Positions 55,435-64,000 of a stretch of 64,000 nt of DNA are shown in pieces (the stretch's first letter is position 1; every line of letters starts with the position of its first letter). The position numbers and the translations under genes were made by a program. The notes under the pieces were generated by a model. It was not told where the DNA came from, did no database searches, and was given only the letters and a program-made list of their open reading frames with translations. This DNA comes from Coenobita brevimanus (taxonomy: Eukaryota > Arthropoda > Malacostraca > Decapoda > Coenobitidae), in contig CM064632.1 of NCBI GenBank assembly GCA_032717465.1, forward strand, positions 23,950,965 through 24,014,964, given 5' to 3'.

Positions 55435-55574
55435 CTTCAGGACCATCACCATCATCAATTACTGTCACCGTTACATCATCATCGTCATCACCACCACCAT
55501 CTTACTTCCAATACCATAAATGGGATAAGTAAGATCCAGAAACAAGAGTAACAAAGCACAAAGGTAGGGAAACA
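55226..55574. repeat. CAT/CAC trinucleotide array and flanks
   Basis: CATCATCACCATCATC-type units at 55400-55500. The rest is unique. The 97-codon His-rich frame is compositional. Confidence 0.7.
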
Positions 55575-55790
55575 ATACTCTCTTCACTTTATCTTGGCCT
55601 AAACTTAGCATCCCCCACCCCCATCTTGAATGATGAGTAATAGCAACAGATTAGCACTGGAAGATGAGGCTGGTCACGAAGAAGTGTTACAGGAAAATGT
55701 GGAGCCACAGTCTTTCTCTGCCACTGAGCTACATGATATAAGCTGCAGCAGGATGAAAATCTGTGTCTAGTTAAAGTGAATGACCAATAC
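55575..55790 (-). mobile_element. MITE family 1, copy 7 (inverted)
   Basis: TCACTTTATCTTGGCCTAAA left; CTGTGTCTAGTTAAAGTGAA right; interior GGTCACGAAGAAGTGTTAC and GAGCTACATGATATAAGC. Confidence 0.65.
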
Positions 55791-56920
55791 CCACAGAGCG
55801 CCCAGTGAAATAGTTTATACATCCAAAAGTTCATCGTCCAAACTTTCGAAATTATCAACTCAGCCTCAAAGGAGTCGACAAACAACAACAACAACAACAA
55901 CAACTACTACTACTACTACCCTACTGATTTCAGTGACAAAAAACTTCTAATTGGTATCTCGTGTCATCATCATTATCATCATCATCATCATTTATATTAA
56001 CACCACCACCAACAACAAACAACAAAAACATTATCTTGCTATCAGTATCATCCTAATCATCGACTCAGGTGAGGGACGCCTTCACGAGGTGGCACTGACA
56101 TAACCAGGAAGCTCACTGATAAAAAATGTCCACCAACTACTATCCTAACTCCAGAAATGAGGACGGTGGGTTGTGAAAGAAGGCAATTTTAGCCTGCAGT
56201 CCATCGGGTTCACGCCCAGATGAGCCAGAGAAGACAACAAAAACAAAAACAACCAATATCATCATTTCCATTAAACAGTTTTTCTCTATAGAATATTAAC
56301 ACATCTGCTATGTCACTGCTTTCCACCGCTCAGCAGAAAGAATATTTACGTCCGGGATCATTTTCAAAAGCTGAAAAATGAAGGCGGCTGTCAGATCTGT
56401 GCCTATGAGCTTCACGGAAATGTGCCTGTAAGCGATGGGCAGTACACTTCGAAACAACTATGTAAAATCTCAGGTGTAGTAATTTTAGTCAAAAATGAAT
56501 TAGCTCCAATCAGAATACATGATTTGCATTCAGTATTTGTTACCACCACATGATATTATTCAACTTAGGAGCACTTTTCGAATTTCAGAGGTATGATACA
56601 GCCTTCATTAACCCTTCACTACAGCTTCATAAACCCTTCATACAGGACGTCTTTTCTAAGCCGAATAAAATCGTCTGGAGGCAGCTGAATTAACTAGTAC
56701 TGGAAAGGCAACAGTTGCAAGCAAATGTACGACACTTGCCAGAGTTTGTCTCTGGTACAGTACATGTAACCTCTTTAGATAAAACAAGATCTGTGTTGTC
56801 CTGTATACAGTATGTCAGTGTGTACTAAATACCAGGTTAGTCGGCACGTTTGATCTGAACTCACCCTGTACCGTGAGCGCGTTCAGGGATGAATACAACG
56901 CGTTCTTTCATTGGCATGAT

Positions 56921-56923
<3 letters not shown>
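55791..56923. other. No gene; short microsatellites and a MITE family 3 piece
   Basis: CAA/CTA run 55879-55918, CAT run 55966-55991. TTAACCCTTCACTACAG (56610) ... AATAAAATCGTCTGGAGGC (56664) ... GAATTAA (56688) is a short TTAA-bounded family 3 unit. Confidence 0.5.

Positions 56924-57004
<81 letters not shown>
56924..57004. repeat. (GT)n-(TA)n microsatellite, left flank of element C
   Basis: GT 56924-56943, then TA to 57004. TA repeats also flank the right end (63856-63922), so C integrated into a TA-rich simple repeat. Confidence 0.9.
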
Positions 57005-57008
<4 letters not shown>

Positions 57009-57800
57009 CGGAACAGAGAAAGATAATGTTCAATTTAAGTGAGAATACTAAAAATCACTATTGTTCCGTAAAGTTCCAGGTTCAAAACAAAAGAGTTAGG
57101 TAAAATTACAAGTTAAAGTTTAATGCTCAAACTAACAACAAATCATTCAGGACTCATAAGGATAATGTAATGGCAAAAAACAGGTTAAATATATTGTTAA
57201 CTGCAATAGCCTCTATTAACACGAAATTAGCAAGAGTAAATTTATCTAAGTCAGCCCTGATAAAATGAAAATACACTGGGTAATGCTCAGTTAATGCAAG
57301 ATAAATTATTACAGATACAAAATATTATTAATGATGACTGACATAAAGAACCTTACATGAATTACAAAAACCTCACTAGGCCTACAAATTAACACCTTAC
57401 GCTACACAGTACAAGAAAAAGATGCAATAACAGTTATACTCAAATTACACACAGCTGCTAGATGGTTGGAGACTTCCTGAGCACTCACAATAATAACAAC
57501 TGTACAGAGGAGGACAGAGATGTGAACAAAATGAGGAGTAGATCTAAGTGGCAATTAATGTAGAGACTGAGCTCATTATATAGGGGCCGGCAGAGCTTGA
57601 TACAACTTGTAAGAAGGACGCGCAAATGAAGCCATGGGGACAAAGAGTTGACAATCCCGCTCTGAACAACAGAAAGAACGACTTACTCTACTATAACGGT
57701 AGAAGGGGGGGAGTGAGGTAGAACACGCTCGTGATCAAACAGGCAGTACACTGTACATTAGAATTACACAAAGGATGATGAAATCATAGGCTATGTAACA
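57005..57800 (-). repeat. Element C 3' LTR
   Basis: Matches 63064-63855. The outermost TGT is replaced by TA at the junction with the TA repeat. A 10-bp inverted repeat TTACGGAACA/TGTTCCGTAA brackets the first 60 bases. Confidence 0.88.
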
Positions 57801-57862
57801 CCTCCCCACAAAGAAAAAAGAAATTTACAAAGGAAATTTCTTATTACTCTAAAACAATCTGT
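57801..57862 (-). other. Element C polypurine tract
   Basis: Minus strand TTTGTGGGGAGG directly precedes the 3' LTR and follows the RNase H stop within about 60 bases, so C has almost no 3' UTR, unlike A. Confidence 0.7.
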
Positions 57863-58664
57863 CTAAAGTCTAGATAAGCAATCTGCAATAACATTTTCTT
57901 TCCCCTTGACATGTTGTATGTCTAATGAATACTCCTGAAGAAGTAGACTCCATCTTGTCAATCTCTGATTTTTATCTTTAAACTTACTAAGGAATTTCAG
58001 TGGGTTATGATCGGTATAAACGACTATGGGGTCAAAACCAGAACACAAATAAAATGAAAAATGCTGTAAACCCAAAATCAAGGCCAAAAGCTCTTTCTCA
58101 ATAGTTGAGTAGTTCTTTTGAGGTGGAGTGAACTTCTTACTGTAATAAGATACAGGGTGTTCAATACCCTGATCATCCTCTTGCAGCAAAACAGCCCCAG
58201 CTCTTGTATCACTTGCATCAACAGCCATCTTAAAAGGCTTAGCAAAATTTGGAGTAGCGAGCACTGGCTGACTTAATAGGATAGCTTTAAGTTTGTTGAA
58301 AGAGGATTCACAGTTATCGGTCCAGACAAATTTAACTTCCCTTTTCAGTAGGTCTGTAAGTGGTGATACAAGAATTGAAAAGTTAAGAACAAATCTCCTG
58401 TAATAACCTACCATTCCCAAAAATCTCTGTAGCTCTTTCCTACTTTTAGGTCTGGGAAGATCACTTATAACCTGAACCTTAGTTCCAGGTGGTGCAACAT
58501 GTCCATCACCAATTACGTACCCAAGGTACTGAACTTTAGCTTGACCAAACTCACACTTTGATATATTAGCTACAAGATTAGCCTGAACCAAACGCTCAAG
58601 AAATTTACTGACATGGCATAGGTGATCTTTCCAGTTGTCACTGAAGATTAATACATCATCAATA
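57863..58664 (-). pseudogene. Element C RT C-terminal part and RNase H
   Basis: Begins at IDDVLIFSDNW, the catalytic YIDD box minus its tyrosine, immediately after the A tail of the inserted SINE. RT thumb follows (KCEFGQAKVQYLGYVI, RPKSRKELQRFLGMVGYYRRF). RNase H carries catalytic acids in MAVDASDTRAG, YSTIEKELLAL and VVYTDHNPLKF, ending KENVIADCLSRL and a stop at 57863. The reading frame is open throughout, so this half would be functional if joined to the rest. Sequence upstream of IDD in the same frame (58711-58665) is SINE-derived. Confidence 0.85.
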
Positions 58665-59006
58665 TTTTTTTTTTTTTTTTTAATGTGTCCGACTCTGGGC
58701 ATAGGCTTCACAGCCTGCTATCAAGGCCCAGCAGTCCTCCTACATACCATGCACCTCTACATGTCACCACTTCGGCACTAACACCCACCGTCCATATTGA
58801 ATACATGCTAGGGCTGTCTCATACAGGACTGGTGCATTGGTGTTAGCGGGGGTATTTTTTCGACATGTCGGCGGGGCTTGTGGTAGATCAGTAAAGCCTG
58901 ATTTAATGTAATTCAAATCCTTAAACTGTTCCCTGCCGCAGCGGGGATTTGAACCTGGGTCCCTTGGGACTGTAGCCCACCTCGCTACCGATTGAGCCAC
59001 TCCAGG
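58665..59006 (-). mobile_element. tRNA-derived SINE inserted in element C
   Basis: Minus strand: tRNA-like head with A box TGGCTCAATCGGTAGCG and B box GGTTCAAATCC (near 58950), an unrelated body, and a 17-base A tail (T-run 58665-58681). The head looks like a tRNA but has diverged, and a ~270-bp body and tail follow, so I call a SINE and not a tRNA gene. An older copy lies at 48200-48545. RNA polymerase III would transcribe it; a LINE supplies the transposition enzymes. Confidence 0.85.
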
Positions 59007-59165
59007 AAGAACCACTGTGTTGATGCAGGATGTCGATGTTGGAGACGCAAAACCAATTAAATTGCCTCCTTACCGTGTGAACCCAGTGAAAGTTCCTCTC
59101 ATCGAGAAGGAGCTTGGCTACCTGTTGGACCACAAGATGATTGAGCCCTGTCAGAGCGAGTGGAG
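58996..59165 (+). repeat. 170-bp inverted duplication of element C RT segment
   Basis: The plus strand here equals the minus strand of 59490-59659 over 170 bases; it encodes TTVLMQDVDVGD and ELGYLLDHKMIEP on the wrong strand for the element. Its left 11 bases (GCCACTCCAGG, 58996-59006) overlap the SINE head, an 11-bp microhomology. Confidence 0.9.
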
Positions 59166-60304
59166 GCCAAACCCTCTGTTACAACATTCATGAGCTTCTG
59201 AAATGTGGCTGGTGCATTCTTCATACCATATGCCATTACAGAACATGCAAAAGTCTTTCCTAGTGTTACAAAACATGAGATCTCCCTAGCACGTTCAGTC
59301 ATAGGTACTTGCCAGTATCCCTTTAACAAATCAAACTTACTTATGTACCTAGCCTTTCCGATCTTGTCTATGCAATCTTCCACGCGAGGGAGAGGGTAAG
59401 TGTCTGTTTTGGTTATCTGATTAACACGTCTGTAGTTGATGCAAAGCTGCTGTGACCCACCTGGCTTAGGGACTAGGGTGACAGGAGAACTCCACTCGCT
59501 CTGACAGGGCTCAATCATCTTGTGGTCCAACAGGTAGCCAAGCTCCTTCTCGATGAGAGGAACTTTCACTGGGTTCACACGGTAAGGAGGCAATTTAATT
59601 GGTTTTGCGTCTCCAACATCGACATCCTGCATCAACACAGTGGTTCTTCCTGGAGTGGCACGGAACACTTGCGGGTACTCCTGCAGTAATGTCGAAAACT
59701 CCTGCCTTTCCTCGGGAGGTAGATGAGAAAGCTTAGTCTGGAGATCATTCATGATATCAGGATTCTTCCCCAGACTATCACTCAGGCTCATGCTGCATGG
59801 AAGAACTTCACTTGCAGACTCGGGTGGAACAGCTACAGTGCAGACTGGATTATTTTCGTCCCGCCTGTGATATAACTTTAGCATGTTGATGTGACAAAGT
59901 TGCTTGTTCTTTCTACGATCTGGTGTGGCGATGACATAGTTGACATCACTGAGTTTCTTCTCCACGAAATAAGGACCACTAAACTTGGCTTGAAGAGGTT
60001 GCCCATGCACTGGTAGCAGAATTAAAACCTGATCTCCTGGCTGAAAGTGGCGTAACCTGGACTTCTTATCATACCAAGTCTTCATCTTCTCCTGAGCAGC
60101 TCCTAAATTCTCTCTCGCCAGCTGTAAAGCAGTGGACAGCCGTTCTTTGAACTTCATCACATACTCCAGCAGGTTGACGTCATCGTCCTCCGACAGCCAG
60201 CATTCCTTGAGTAGCTTAAGGGGTCCTCTTACTTCATGGCCAAACAGTAGTTCAAAGGGTGAGAAGCCCAGTGATTCATTTGGAGATTCTCTTGTGGCAA
60301 ACAA
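59166..60304 (-). pseudogene. Element C integrase C-terminus and RT N-terminal half
   Basis: Open frame beginning near 60304 (FATRESPNESLGFSPFELLFGHE). Residues 105-147 form the GPY/F module (FSGPYFVEKK, NYVIATP, HINMLKLYH). After a linker the RT starts near residue 240: KMIEPCQSEWSSPV, INYRRVNQIT, KFDLLKGYWQVP (first catalytic Asp, residue 325) and AYGMKNAPATFQKLM. It breaks after VVTEGL at 59166, where the inverted duplication and SINE begin; only a few residues before YIDD are missing. The longer open frame runs into the inverted duplication with meaningless sequence. Confidence 0.85.
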
Positions 60305-61809
60305 CGAATGGAAGACCTTTATCCCAGTCTTTCTGATGTTCCAAACAGTATTTCTTGAGCATCGATTTGAGTGTTTGATGATATCTCTCCAACCCTCCTT
60401 GAGTCTGGGGATGGTATGCTGAAGACGTGATCTGGGTGATGCCCAACTCTTTCAGAGACTGCTTCAAAACATTTGACATGAAACTGCTTCCCCGGTCGGA
60501 CTGTACCTCCTTGGGCAGACCAAACTTTGTGAAGAACCCTAGCATTTCCTTAACCACGTTCTTTGCTGAGATATTTCTAAGTGGAATGGCTTCAGGATAA
60601 CGAGTAGCCATATCAATTAGGGTCAACACATATGAAAATCCTGAAGAAGTCTTAGGAAGAGGGCCCACAATATCCACCAACACACGGGTGAAAGGCGCCT
60701 CAAAAGGAGGAATGGGAACTAGAGGTGCAACCTTTTCGGTCTGATTACACTTCCCCACAACTTGACAGGTGTGACAAGACTTACAATACCAGCAAACATC
60801 CCTGAAGATACCTGGCCAGTAGAAGTGTTTCAAAATGCGTGCCACAGTCTTCCTCACTCCAAGGTGTCCTGCCAAACTGGAATCATGAGCCACTTTAATG
60901 ATATCCTGCCTACAAACACGAGGGATGACAATTTGATGTACAACCTCCCATTCACAGTCGGCTGATGCTGTTGGGGGTCTCCATTTCCTCATAAGTACTC
61001 CTGACTTTACATAATAACAAGTAGAAGCACCAGCTGACTCTTCCTCACTGCAAGCAGAGTTAGCTAGACCTTTCAACTCAGGGTCAGCAACCTGCAACTC
61101 AACCAACTCTTGACGAGACAAATTATCAACACCACGGGGTACTGCCTCATCTGGTGAGTGGTCCAAATTAGCAAGAAAAGTGTCAGCTAGGATAACATCA
61201 TCATCATCATTATCCTCTAAGTCACCAGTAACTTTAGACTTAGCCCTAGTGACAGCACATGCAGGGAACACATCAGGGACATCACAATCCTGGGTCGCAA
61301 CCACTGGTTCACTAGACAACTGAGGAGCTGGACACACTTGACTTCCACCAATATCATTTCCAAGTAAGAAAGTTACACCTGACATTGGGAGTGTCTCAAC
61401 CAACCCAACCATAACGGAACCATTAACAAAACCAGACTCTAAATTCACTCTGCACAGAGGGACAGAGAAGTAATTATTCCCTACACCTTGTAAGATTACA
61501 GTTTCATCAGAGGAATTAACATTAGAGCCTAGAACACTGGTCAGCATAAGGGATTGGCAAGCACCTGTATCCCGATATATTTTAACTGATTTCCTGTCAT
61601 TACTGTCCAGAGGACTGACAAAACCATCAGACAGGAAATTAGCACATGAACTCTTGAGAGTGTCACCCACGTTACTGCTCAAAATAGGAGCTCCATCATG
61701 AGAATTTAAGTTACCCCTCAAAGCAGGTTCAGTTAACTCAGTTAAAGAATTCTGGGAACTCTCAAGGGTGGACACTAGACCAATTGACTGAATATTTAAA
61801 GACTCCTTT
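60276..61809 (-). pseudogene. Element C protease and integrase core
   Basis: Same open frame as gag (692 codons from 62354). Protease: IYRDTGACQSLM (residue 260 on, intact Asp-Thr-Gly) and VTFLLGNDIGG. A linker with an acidic DNDDDD run and AVTRAKSK follows. Integrase: HHCC zinc domain His490, His497, Cys527, Cys530; core Asp561 (VLVDIVGP), Asp620 (VQSDRGSSF) and Glu656 (GGLERYHQ), giving D-D-35-E. A one-base indel near 60300 moves the C-terminus to the next frame. All catalytic residues are present. Confidence 0.88.
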
Positions 61810-62982
61810 TTGTTCACATCACGCTGTCCCCTGAAACATTTCTCCGTATTATGACCAAGCTTACTACAATAAGTACATTTACTTTTCTGAAATCTAGAGG
61901 TGGAGCTGGTATTTACTTCCTGAGAAACATCATCTTTATTCTCTTTCCTGTTACCTGTACTCTGAGTAGAGGCAACGTACTTACTCTCAGCTTTCCCTTT
62001 TTCTTTAGAATATCTCTTGTGAGTGAGAACATATTCATCAGCTAAAACTGCAGCATCAGACAAATTATCTATTCTTTTCTCATCAAGATATAGGCTTACA
62101 TCTTTACTAATACACCTTTTGAAGTCCTCCAGCAAAATCATCTGCTTAAATTTACCAAAATCAGAATCCACATTCTTAGAATTTAACCACTGCTCTAACA
62201 GATCTTCTTTGATTTTTGCATACTCAACATGGGATTGCTTATCTTGCTTGTAAGTTGTCCTAAATTTTACTCTATAAGCTTCAGGAACAAGCTCATAGGC
62301 CTTAAGAATCAAGCTCTTAACTACATCATAATTATCAGATTGATCCTGAGGCAAAGATGCATAAGGTACTTGAGCTTTGAGCTTTACCGGTGAGAACAGT
62401 TTGAAGGAGTACTGGCCAATAATCTTTGGGCCAATTAAAACCTGTAGCTACCCTCTCAAACAACTGAAAATACTTTGTTAAATCAGATTCATTAAAAGGA
62501 GGGACAAGTTTAACATTTTTAGCCACATCAAAATCATCAGAGCTAGATGATCCAGTTCCACCTTGTTTCATGTGATACTCATGGTCTGCCTGAATTCTAG
62601 CAATTTCAACTTGTGCCTCAGCCTCCTTAGCACGAGACTGAAACTCAGCCTCCTTAGCATGAGACTCTGCCTCCTTAGCCTGAGACTCAGCCTCCTTAGC
62701 ACGTGCTTGAAATTCAGCTTCCTTCACACGAGCCTCCTGCAGGGCTAGCTGTAACTTAGCTATTTCAATCTGCGTTTGCTCATTTGGAGGAGTTACATTA
62801 AACAAGCTTTCATTATTCATGTCAACAATTTGATCTTTAGAATGATGAGAGTGAACTGCAATTCCCAATTGTTGAGCAACAAGCTTAAGTTCATTCTTTG
62901 TTCTGTTTTCTACATCACACACTGTTTGCACATTTGACAAAAAATCTTTGGCTTCATCAAGCGTAGTAATAGTAGACATCAT
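61810..62982 (-). pseudogene. Element C gag: coiled coil, SCAN-like capsid, CCHC knuckle
   Basis: ATG at 62982 or 62979 (MMSTITTLDEAK). N-terminal part, then a coiled coil built of repeated AKEAESQ/AKEAEFQ units (about 62600-62750). A 7-bp tandem duplication (TTGAGCT twice, 62370-62383 on plus) shifts the frame near 62376. Downstream, residues 47-112 of the next frame (LEQWLNSKN, ILLEDFKRCISKDVSLYL, DAAVLADEYV) match the pattern of a SCAN domain, and CTYCSKLGHNTEKC (160-173) is a CCHC nucleic-acid-binding knuckle. Gag and pol are fused in one frame. Confidence 0.8.
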
Positions 62983-63063
62983 GAATAAATCACAGTCACA
63001 AAATATCAAGCAATATCCTTATGATAATATCCTGAATATCCTGATAAGAGGTCGCCAAATTTA
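62983..63063 (-). other. Element C leader with primer-binding site
   Basis: Minus strand TGGCGACCTCTTATCAGG at 63040-63057, six bases inside the 5' LTR. The leader is only about 80 bases long. Confidence 0.75.
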
Positions 63064-63855
63064 TGTTACGGAACAGAGAAAGATAATGTACACTTTAAGT
63101 GAGAATACTAAAAATCACTATTGTCCCGTAAAGTTCCAGGTTCAAAACAAAAGAGTTAGGTAAAATTACAAGTTAAAGTTTAATGCTCAAACTAACAACA
63201 AATCATTCAGGACTCATAAGGATAATGTAATGGCAAAAAACAGGTTAAATATATGGTTAACTGCAATAGCCTCTATTAACACGAAATTAGCAAGAGTAAA
63301 TTTATCTAAGTCAGCCCTGATAAAATGAAAATACACTGGGTAATGCTCAGTTAATGCAAGATAAATTATTACAGATACAAAATATTATTAATGATGACTG
63401 ACATAAAGAACCTTACATGAATTACAAAAACCTCACTAGGCCTACAAATTAACACCTTATGCTACACAGTACAAGAAAAAAATGCAATAAGTTATACTCA
63501 AATTACACACAGCTGCTAGATGGTTGGAGACTTCCTGAGCACTCACAATAATAACAACTGTACAGAGGAGGACAGAGATGTGAACAAAATGAGTAGATCT
63601 AAGTGGCAATTAATGTAGAGACTGAGCTCATTATATAGGGGCCGGCAGAGCTTGATACAACTTGTAAGAAGGATGCGCAAATGAAGCCATGGGGACAAAG
63701 AGTTGACAATCCCGCTCTGAACAACAGAAAGAACGACTTACTCTACTATAACGGTAGAAGGGGGGGAGTGAGGTAGAACACGCTCGTGATCAAACAGGCA
63801 GCACATTGTACGTTAGAATTACACAAAGGATGATGAAATCATGGGCTATGTAACA
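63064..63855 (-). repeat. Element C 5' LTR
   Basis: TGTTACGG...TATGTAACA, 792 bases. The inverted repeat near its left end has one mismatch here (TGTCCCGTAA). Confidence 0.9.
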
Positions 63856-63862
63856 ATATATA

Positions 63863-63927
<65 letters not shown>

Positions 63928-64000
63928 TCTCTCCAAAAGTGCGAAGTGCGCCTTCGCAATGTGCGTCTCGCCTAATGTGCGACGGGGATCTGACAACAAT
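63856..64000. repeat. (TA)n microsatellite and unique flank
   Basis: TA repeat to 63922, then about 78 unique bases with TGCGAAGTGCGCCTTCGCA, a GC-rich inverted repeat, near 63940-63958. No gene. Confidence 0.8.

Larger units (their letters stand above)
57005..63855 (-). mobile_element. Element C: Ty3/Gypsy element with INT before RT, disrupted by SINE and inverted duplication
   Basis: 6.85 kb on the minus strand, LTRs of about 795 and 792 bases ending TGTTAC...GTAACA, primer-binding site TGGCGACCTC, polypurine GTGGGGAGG. Order on the minus strand: gag with CCHC, protease, integrase, RT, RNase H, all without internal stop codons but with a 7-bp duplication in gag, a one-base shift after the integrase core, and a 501-bp foreign insert (58665-59165) at the RT active site. 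LTRs differ by about a dozen substitutions by eye (about 1.5%). The protein sequence is well diverged from A, yet the domain order is the same. Confidence 0.9.

Noticed and set aside
58935..59006. tRNA gene on the minus strand
   Set aside because: A and B boxes are present, but the segment continues into a SINE body with A tail, and a second diverged copy with the same body exists at 48200-48545.

Overview
This 64 kb window looks like repeat-dominated animal nuclear DNA. I recognise no host protein-coding gene in it. Very dense long di-, tri- and tetranucleotide runs, many minisatellites, Ty3/Gypsy LTR elements, a piggyBac transposon, non-LTR (LINE) fragments and a tRNA-derived SINE together suggest an arthropod, most likely a decapod crustacean. 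That assignment is inference, because no species marker is present.

Layout. 1-7.3 kb: a LINE tail set in TAGA/GGAT arrays, a degenerate tandem array, two further LINE remnants and a 28-bp minisatellite. 7.3-15.6 kb: complete but decayed Gypsy element A (plus strand, TSD AAGGG). 15.6-34.2 kb: microsatellites, long purine tracts, minisatellites, scattered MITEs and LINE fragments. 34.3-47.25 kb: Gypsy element B (minus strand), whose 3' LTR holds two nested insertions, a piggyBac transposon (34553-37885) and an LTR element without coding capacity, D (38314-42233). The intact opposite LTR of B preserves both empty target sites. 47.3-57 kb: MITEs, a SINE, a LINE fragment and purine-rich DNA. 57.0-63.86 kb: a third Gypsy element, C (minus strand), with a chimeric SINE/inverted-duplication insertion at its reverse-transcriptase active site.

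Main finding. In both A and C the integrase lies upstream of reverse transcriptase and RNase H (gag-PR-INT-RT-RH). This is the Ty1/copia-like order known in the Gmr1 branch of Ty3/Gypsy, opposite to ordinary Gypsy elements. A, B and C share a TGGCGACC primer-binding site. Their gag proteins carry a region resembling the SCAN domain, which is thought to derive from Gmr1-type gag. A and B keep gag and pol in one reading frame. Nine of their ten in-frame stops are TGA, mostly where a CGA codon is expected, which points to CpG decay. C is structurally younger (LTRs about 1.5% apart by eye) but carries frameshifts and the SINE event.

Three short inverted-repeat families recur across the window: about 215 bp with ends near CTATACT..TTTTAC; about 220 bp with unusually long (~55 bp) inverted repeats; and a TTAA-bounded family with CCCTTTCACT ends that may be mobilised by piggyBac-type transposases.
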